Of a stretch of 64,000 nucleotides of DNA, positions 59,101-64,000 are shown piece after piece. Made by a program: the position numbers and the translations under genes. Source of the stretch: Actinomadura citrea (GTDB lineage Bacteria > Actinomycetota > Actinomycetes > Streptosporangiales > Streptosporangiaceae); NCBI RefSeq assembly GCF_013409045.1, contig NZ_JACCBT010000001.1, positions 5,394,001-5,458,000 of the forward strand. The letters are read 5' to 3'. The number at the start of each line of letters is the position of its first letter. The first letter of the stretch is position 1. The notes beneath the pieces were generated by a model. It was given only the letters and a program-made list of their open reading frames with translations. It ran no database searches and was not told where the DNA came from.

Positions 59101-62100
59101 GGCGCCAGAATCCCGCCCGTGACCGGGTCGTTGGCAGGGCCCGGGGCGGTCAGCAGCGGCAGGCCCAGCCCACCGAGCACGGCCGCCGCCCCCAGCGAGC
59201 CCGCGGTGGTGGCGCGGCGCGGGGTCCCGCCGACCGGCAGCGCGACCTCGGCGCGGACGAAGCCGGACGCGTGGCCGAGGCGGACGCCGCCCGCGTCGAT
59301 GACGGCGGCGCCGTCGCGGCGCCGCACCGTCGCGCCGACTCCGCCGAACCGCAGCGCGGGGACCAGGCCCGGCGCCGTCCCGGCGGTGTCCAGCAGCATC
59401 AGCGTCACGCCGTTCTCCGCCGCCGGCCAGGCGACGCCCGTTGCGGCGGGCAGGCCCGCATGCAGCTCGACCCGGTACTCCCCGGCGGTGATCTCGGCCT
59501 GGCCGGTGAGGCGCAGGCCCAGCAGGGTTCCGGAGCGGGCCAGGCCCAGCCCCAGGCCGCCCGGCAGCGGGACGGCGACCCCGTCCAGCACGCCGAGCAG
59601 GTCCCGCAGTGCGGCCGCCGGGCCGGGCAGCGGCAGCAGCCGGTCCTGGTCGTCCACGACCTTGGCCGCGCGCAGCAGGTCCCGGGTGTTCCTGCCGGTG
59701 GGGCCGTCCCACAGGGGGCGCGACAGCCAGGTGTCGGCCGCCCGCATCATCAGCCGGGTCGCCAGCGGGACGACCCACGACCGGGCGAGCCGGGCCGCGT
59801 CGGCGGCGGTGATCGCCGCCGGGACGGGGGCGAGCGCGACGACGACCTGGTCGTCGCCGAGCGGGCGCAGGGTGACGCGCAGCCGTCCGTCCGAGCCCGC
59901 CGACAGGTCCAGCCGGGGCGTCAGCACGATCCCGGCGCCGGTGTCCAGGCGGGTCGCGAGCCGGGCGGCGGCGGTGAGGGCCGTGCCGGAGCGGCCGACC
60001 GTCACGTCGGCGGTGACCCCGGCGCTGACCTGCCCGCCGGCCGGTGTCTGGAGGTTCAGGCCGGTCAGCCCGACCAGCAGGGCGGGCTGGGCCGAGCCGG
60101 GGACGGCGACGGCGTCGAGGACGAGGTTCCCGCCCAGGACCGGGGTGGACACCCGCAGCGCGCCGGGCGCGGGCGAGGAGACGATGCCTCCGAGCAGCCG
60201 GCCCAGCAGTGTGGCGGTGGCGCTCACCCCGGCGGCGGTGATGCCGTCCGGGGAACCCGGCGCCGCCCGGACCAGCCGGGCGAGCCGGTCGCCCCGGGCG
60301 GCGAAGCCGTGCCCCGGCCCCGCGGCGGGGTCGTAGACGCCCAGCGCCGCGGCGACGGCGAGGGCGTCCGACAGCAGCGGGGAGGGCGCGGGCGACGCCG
60401 CCGCGGCGGTCAGGCCGTCCAGCACCTCGGGCAGCAGGCGCGCGGCCTGCGCCGCGACGAGCTCGGCGACCCCCTTGACGGCGGGCAGCAGGTGGACGGT
60501 GGTCTCCGCCCCGGAGAGCGTGAAGGCCAGCACCGGGCCGTCGGGGCCGTGCCCGGCGATGACGCGAACGCTCCCCCAGCTGCCCGGCAGCGGCAGGTCG
60601 ACCTCCAGGGTGCCGCCGACGGCGGCGTGCCGGCGGGCGAGCGTGACCGCCGCCGACAGCGCCAGGGTGATCCCACTGATCGCGACGGGCGAGTTGGTGG
60701 CCAGGGAGAGCCTGGTCCCGCCCGCCGGGGCCGCGTCGGCCCGCACGATCAGGTTGCCGGGCAGCACCAGCGGCCGGGCCGCGTCGCGGGCCAGGCCGGC
60801 GGCGTCGGCGAGGTCGGTCAGGACCCCGTTCAGCGCCGCCGGGTCGGGCGTTCCCGATCCGGCGCCGCCCAGCAGGTTGTCCAGCAGCCAGCCCGCCGGG
60901 TCGTGCAGCAGCCGCGACAGCGCGGCGGCCGGACCGAACCCGCCGATGACCCGTTCGAGCAGGCCGGTCAGGCAGACGTCGGCGATCAGGCGCGGCACCA
61001 GCGGGGCCAGCGCGGCGCGCAGCTCGGCGGGCCCGGCGTCCAGCGGCAGCGGCGCGTCCAGCCACGGCGCGTGCAGCCGGGGCGCGCCGGTCGGCCCCCG
61101 GTCCAGCCCGACGCCGGCCAGGGACAGGGCGCAGTCCGCGGTCGCCGCGCCGCCGAGCTCGACCTCGCCGTCGCCGCGGAACCGGCCACCGGCCGCGGTG
61201 GTCAGCCCGGCGCCGGTGGTGCGGACCGCGACCCGCCACGGGTCCGGGGTGACGACCAGCTCGACCGGCAGGTCCGGGGAGCGCCAGCGCCACGGCCCGG
61301 CCCCCGCCGCCGCGCCGGCGTCGCGGACCAGGCCGTACAGGCCGGTGCCGCGGTCCAGCAGCGGGACCAGCCGGGGCCCCAGGTAGGCGCCGGGGTCGGC
61401 GGCCAGCGCGGCGAACGCGTCGGTGATCCAGACCTTGCCCGTCCCGTCGGTGCCGGTCAGGCCCAGGTCGGTGAGCAGGTTCAGGAACGCGGCCGGCTCG
61501 CCGCCGGCCGGGTCCTCCCGGCCGAGCGCGTCGATGAGGCGGGCCAGCAGCGGCGCGGTGCGCGGGTCGTCCAGGCCCGCGGCGTGCGACCAGCGGCCGC
61601 CGAGGGCGGCGTCGCGGAGCACGACGTCCAGCACCGGCGCGCCGGAGTCACCGGGCACTGTGACGGTGGCCTCCAGGGTCCCGATCCGCGCCCCCGTTTC
61701 GGGGACGGCGCCGGTCTCGGTGTCCAGCAGCGGCCCGCCGGCGCGGGCCAGCCGTACCCGGGCGACCAACCCGGCCCGCGGCGCCGGCGGCTCGGGCGCG
61801 CCGGCCACGACCGGGACTCGGCCCAGGTCCAGCCGCACGTCGGCCTCGACGGAGACCGCGCCGGCCGGCCCGGGGGGCTTGGGCAGCCCGATCCGCACTC
61901 CGTGGGCCAGGTGGGTGACCTGCTCACCGGGGGCTCCGGCGGCCGCGGCGCCGGCGACCAGGTCGGCCAGCCGCGTGGCCAGCGTGCCGCCGGGCAACTC
62001 ACCGGTGATGGCCAGGACGGGGATGCCGCGGACGTCCGGCGGTGTCGCCGGAACCGCGGCGAACCGGGCGGCGGGCAGCAGCCCTGGCCCCTCCACCGCG

Positions 62101-64000
62101 ACGGTCGCGGCGGGCAGTTCCCGCCCGTACGGGTCCAGGTCGTCCTGCGTGGGTGCCAGGAACACGAGCATGTCGTCCGCGCCCTCGGCGCCCAGGCCGT
62201 ACGGCGCGACCCCGCGGACGAGCCGGGCGGCGTTGCGCACGCCGGGGCCGGTCAGCGCGCTGACGTCCACCGGCTTCAGCGGCGTGCCGAGCGTGACCAG
62301 CCCGAGCACCGAGGTGGCCGGCTCGGCGGCCAGGTCCGCGACCAGCCTGCGGGCGGCCACGCCCGCGACCGAATGGGCGACCAGCACCGTGCGCCCGCCG
62401 GGCCGCGCGACGGCGATCCGGTCCAGGACGCGGCGCAGCTGCGCGGCCTGGTGGACGGCGGTGTGCTCCGCCTCCTCCCCCAGCCGCACGACGTAGACCG
62501 GCGCCGCGCCGATGGTGCTCAGGTCGGCGTGCAGCGGGTCGGGGACGCCGCGCAGGTCGACGGTCGCGACCGCGGCGGACGCGGGCAGCGGCCCGCCGGG
62601 CCCGGTGGCCGCGGCGACCAGGCCGGACCAGCAGTCGTCCCCGGCGAACGAGGGCGCGACCAGCACGACCGACCAGGGCACGGTGCCCAGGCCGGCGGTC
62701 AGCGAGCGCACCGTGCCGAGCGCGGCCCGGATGGCGTCGCGGGACCGGGGCAGCATGTGGTGCGCCGCGGTAACGGGAGTCGCCACCTCAGCGGAGCCGG
62801 GGCCGCGCCCGGCCGCGCCCGCCGGGACGACGCCGTCGCCCTCGGCGAACAGGTCCCGCAGCAGCCGCAGCGACCCGAGGGCCTCGGTGCCCGAGCCGAG
62901 CGCCGCGGTGGCCTCGCCGACGAACGGCCCGAGGTCGGCGGCGAGGTCGGCCACGTAGTCCAGGTCGGTGGTGTCGAGCGTCTCGCTCTCCAGGCGCGCG
63001 GTCACCGCCCCGGCCCATTCCGGGGGCGGCCCGCCGGGCAGCGTCCAGGTGAGCAGTTCGGCGGCGGGCCGGTCGTGCGGCTGGAGTGGCACGGTCCAGG
63101 GGTCGGCGGCGGTGCCGTGGCCCGCCGGGGCGGGGCCCGCCGCGCCGATGTCCTCGAACAGGCCCACCCGGTCGGTGAGGAAAGCCTGCAACGGCCACCG
63201 GGCCTCGGACAGGTAGGGCAGGCCCGCGGCGGTGACACCCGCCTGCGCGGAGACCAGGGCGGCGGCCCAGGAGCGCAGCGCTTCCAGCGGCCGCTCCAGC
63301 AGGGAGCCGGCGTCGGCGGGGTCGGGAGGCTCGATCGCGGGGGCGCCCTCAGGCAGCCGCGCCGAGCGGCCCATGCCCAGGATCGACGGCAGCAGGCCGG
63401 CGCCCGGGCCGCCCCAGGAGGCGGCCGCGCGGGCGACGACGGCGCGCAGCACGTCCACCGCCTGGACGGGGCTGATGGCCAGGCCGAACGTGCCGCTGGA
63501 GGCGTCGGCGTCGGCCGGCAGCCGCAGCGTGCCCAGGTCGAGCTGCTCGCCGGCGACGGTCAGCCGCACGTCCTCCAGGGTCACCTGCGCGGTGAGCGGC
63601 CTGCCGGGCGCCCAGGCGGCGAAGGCGCGCAGGTCGCCGGTGGCCAAACCGAGGTCGCCGTCCAGCTCCTCGCCGGGCGGGGTGACGGCCAGGTCGGCGC
63701 GGACGCCGCCCAGCCAGCGGACGCCACCGCCCTCGGGCGCCAGGTCGGCGGCCAGCAGCGCGGCCTGCGCCGACACCGCCCAGGCGGTGTCGGCCTGCGC
63801 GGCGGACGCGAGGCGCAGCCGCAGCCCCAGGTGCAGGCGGGGCGCGCCGGCGGTCCCCTCGTCCCACAGGGCGAGAGCGAAGCCGCCGGTCGCGGCGGTG
63901 ATGCCGGGCCACCAGCCGAGCGGCAGGACCCAAGGGTCGGCGGCGGTGCCGGCACCGCTCACCGGTGCCAGGTCGCCCGGGCGGCCCGAGCCGAGCAGCC
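56130..64000 (-). CDS. Giant protein (more than 2,600 aa, start outside window) with lipase-like segment and DUF6603 region
   Basis: The frame is open to the window edge, so 5' sequence is missing; the earliest in-window start is GTG 63962. Numbering from there: the motif GTAADPW occurs at about 5 and again near 280, each followed by a beta-rich stretch, suggesting repeated modules. Residues about 420-720 resemble an alpha/beta hydrolase (VVLVAPSFAGDDCWSGLVAA, nucleophile-like VLVAHSVAGVAARRLVADL), but the G-x-S-x-G elbow is A-H-S-V-A. Residues about 1640-2110 carry DUF6603: VFVALPFALGGPPYLFVEGL, SWLLSRDCQLTGGFAFVIWF, SVKGEAYFAVVPGFMMFGGR. The remainder is beta-rich and Gly/Ala/Pro-heavy. No signal peptide or membrane helix is visible in the part shown. 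Confidence 0.8.
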   Translation of the reverse strand, partial: LLGSGRPGDLAPVSGAGTAADPWVLPLGWWPGITAATGGFALALWDEGTAGAPRLHLGLRLRLASAAQADTAWAVSAQAALLAADLAPEGGGVRWLGGVRADLAVTPPGEELDGDLGLATGDLRAFAAWAPGRPLTAQVTLEDVRLTVAGEQLDLGTLRLPADADASSGTFGLAISPVQAVDVLRAVVARAAASWGGPGAGLLPSILGMGRSARLPEGAPAIEPPDPADAGSLLERPLEALRSWAAALVSAQAGVTAAGLPYLSEARWPLQAFLTDRVGLFEDIGAAGPAPAGHGTAADPWTVPLQPHDRPAAELLTWTLPGGPPPEWAGAVTARLESETLDTTDLDYVADLAADLGPFVGEATAALGSGTEALGSLRLLRDLFAEGDGVVPAGAAGRGPGSAEVATPVTAAHHMLPRSRDAIRAALGTVRSLTAGLGTVPWSVVLVAPSFAGDDCWSGLVAAATGPGGPLPASAAVATVDLRGVPDPLHADLSTIGAAPVYVVRLGEEAEHTAVHQAAQLRRVLDRIAVARPGGRTVLVAHSVAGVAARRLVADLAAEPATSVLGLVTLGTPLKPVDVSALTGPGVRNAARLVRGVAPYGLGAEGADDMLVFLAPTQDDLDPYGRELPAATVAVEGPGLLPAARFAAVPATPPDVRGIPVLAITGELPGGTLATRLADLVAGAAAAGAPGEQVTHLAHGVRIGLPKPPGPAGAVSVEADVRLDLGRVPVVAGAPEPPAPRAGLVARVRLARAGGPLLDTETGAVPETGARIGTLEATVTVPGDSGAPVLDVVLRDAALGGRWSHAAGLDDPRTAPLLARLIDALGREDPAGGEPAAFLNLLTDLGLTGTDGTGKVWITDAFAALAADPGAYLGPRLVPLLDRGTGLYGLVRDAGAAAGAGPWRWRSPDLPVELVVTPDPWRVAVRTTGAGLTTAAGGRFRGDGEVELGGAATADCALSLAGVGLDRGPTGAPRLHAPWLDAPLPLDAGPAELRAALAPLVPRLIADVCLTGLLERVIGGFGPAAALSRLLHDPAGWLLDNLLGGAGSGTPDPAALNGVLTDLADAAGLARDAARPLVLPGNLIVRADAAPAGGTRLSLATNSPVAISGITLALSAAVTLARRHAAVGGTLEVDLPLPGSWGSVRVIAGHGPDGPVLAFTLSGAETTVHLLPAVKGVAELVAAQAARLLPEVLDGLTAAAASPAPSPLLSDALAVAAALGVYDPAAGPGHGFAARGDRLARLVRAAPGSPDGITAAGVSATATLLGRLLGGIVSSPAPGALRVSTPVLGGNLVLDAVAVPGSAQPALLVGLTGLNLQTPAGGQVSAGVTADVTVGRSGTALTAAARLATRLDTGAGIVLTPRLDLSAGSDGRLRVTLRPLGDDQVVVALAPVPAAITAADAARLARSWVVPLATRLMMRAADTWLSRPLWDGPTGRNTRDLLRAAKVVDDQDRLLPLPGPAAALRDLLGVLDGVAVPLPGGLGLGLARSGTLLGLRLTGQAEITAGEYRVELHAGLPAATGVAWPAAENGVTLMLLDTAGTAPGLVPALRFGGVGATVRRRDGAAVIDAGGVRLGHASGFVRAEVALPVGGTPRRATTAGSLGAAAVLGGLGLPLLTAPGPANDPVTGGILAPGTGDGTPANPPIDVVVASGPTGPQVVLNGTDNAEPRWLPVQKSFGPLHLDQLGLAHRKLTGPEHAGHPDAVALFFDGSLALAGMSIKPDGLRLLVPLDDLAEPGEWEVGLDGLAVSLDLPSVRVAGGLTRTVADGVAEYTGELSVDVAGRGFTAIGGYSKGADGVTSLFVFVALPFALGGPPYLFVEGLAGGVGYNRALVVPTDPIAAASFPLVQAVQEGGVGQPRDPESQLAALRKVAPARRGSHWVAAGVRFSSFELVHTSAVAYAALDRGFQVGLLGVSRMVLPMAGPAIANVELAINARFDSTESLLSIRAQLTDNSWLLSRDCQLTGGFAFVIWFRERRFVLTIGGYSPWFDPEGFPVVPRVGIRWAVSKEISVKGEAYFAVVPGFMMFGGRIEAAYNTDIVRLWFTAWLDVLLGWDPFYYRVDMGVEVGATFRLRVCFIACVTIRVSVSLGVSLQIEGPPLHGRARVDLAVASVTVHIGDPVPPPPAYLTWLAFSRRYLAGPTGPAVVAVSAGAAADTGPAATGANPPDGSQANPWPVQAAARLRTESRIPATRAKVGETAVPLTGITVGGPAPLHPTPCGNKVLPYFRVTHQVAVTGSNGAAPNSMVVTPRQGGFQAALWQPAPAPGDQPQNVDGLSALGGVDLDFITTPTGAPVTVRPEITAVSTPLPFGAPAGRARAATALTAEPAPPAPTRRTPAAPGPRLIGVVHPGGRRVTRPAPAPLAALAATDDAVALAPETGYVWRVSAGERARLAVEHGRARVVCVSGSGHVLADRVVDAAAKAFTPPEGTSHVMVGDVAGLPAGAPGWHVGTPVVQVLPGVALAGRATLLPDGPVPMPAAPDQVVLLSAGDLLRNRGGCRTLLPPATTVVQVLVERADGTAGAAADLDGAVTIDGRTVRGEALRTASGMGLLVQVPPRDHGADLPVQVDLELPGGWSAVAVHAVARREDEAADEGAGQALAAAGTRPAVVRWAAADNDGGRK

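Noticed and set aside
57955..61293. Open frame of 1,112 codons inside the giant gene
   Set aside because: Composition is Arg/Ala/Gly-rich without domains; it is the frame-shifted image of the DUF6603 protein caused by high GC.

Overview
The window is high-GC DNA with short operons, frequent GTG starts and many 4-nt start/stop overlaps. The gene content is that of a filamentous actinomycete: a Scr1-type XRE/DUF5753 regulator beside a DUF574 methyltransferase, an AfsR/LuxR-like NB-ARC ATPase, an encapsulin-DyP operon, and a c-di-AMP riboswitch ahead of a secreted CHAP hydrolase. Streptosporangiales (an Actinomadura-like organism) is my best guess, by inference only. I see no phage module, CRISPR array or complete tRNA/rRNA gene.

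Layout. 1-479: end of a FetB-type permease. 0.6-3.1 kb: secreted PHB-depolymerase-like esterase converging on a serine hydrolase whose signal peptide lies out of frame. 3.2-9.5 kb: minus-strand run of NB-ARC/TPR ATPase, FAD monooxygenase, an XRE-DUF5753-PP2C-like fusion regulator and a DUF574 methyltransferase. 10.2-13.5 kb: LysR regulator divergent from a quinone oxidoreductase coupled to a hydrolase-SnoaL fusion. 13.7-16.6 kb: EamA transporter and carotenoid oxygenase. 16.7-19.4 kb: encapsulin operon (DyP peroxidase with C-terminal targeting peptide, shell protein, 68-aa orphan, DUF1345 membrane protein). 19.9-22.0 kb: AraC regulator and MFS pump. 22-28.4 kb: scarred region with a deleted alkylsulfatase, serine hydrolase, RidA protein, a MITE-like element, a tRNA-Gly 3' fragment abutting a dead IS5 transposase, and a TPR/CGNR/GNAT cluster with duplicated head-to-head starts sharing CATG. 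28.6-31.2 kb: GNAT-aminotransferase fusion coupled to a CdsA-like cytidylyltransferase. 31.2-34.8 kb: MFS exporter and two secreted wall proteins, one with pentapeptide repeats and one behind a ydaO riboswitch. 35.6-38.6 kb: gene fragments (rifampin phosphotransferase, CoA-transferase B, HNH) and two alpha/beta hydrolases. 38.7-47.1 kb: ABC exporter, TetR/SDR pair with palindromic operator, AraC/PhyH pair and a second SDR.

47.35-64.0 kb is the most unusual part: six minus-strand genes in which all five junctions are 4-nt overlaps, so they are probably made as one translationally coupled set. In transcription order: a protein of more than 2,600 aa (start outside the window) with a lipase-like segment and a DUF6603 region; unknown proteins of 405 and 254 aa; a 1,757-aa protein with a ricin-B-like lectin and two NBR1-like Ig domains; a 217-aa protein resembling the front half of an ATP-grasp enzyme; and a full ATP-grasp ligase. 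I know of no described function for this combination, and it is my main candidate for an undescribed system.
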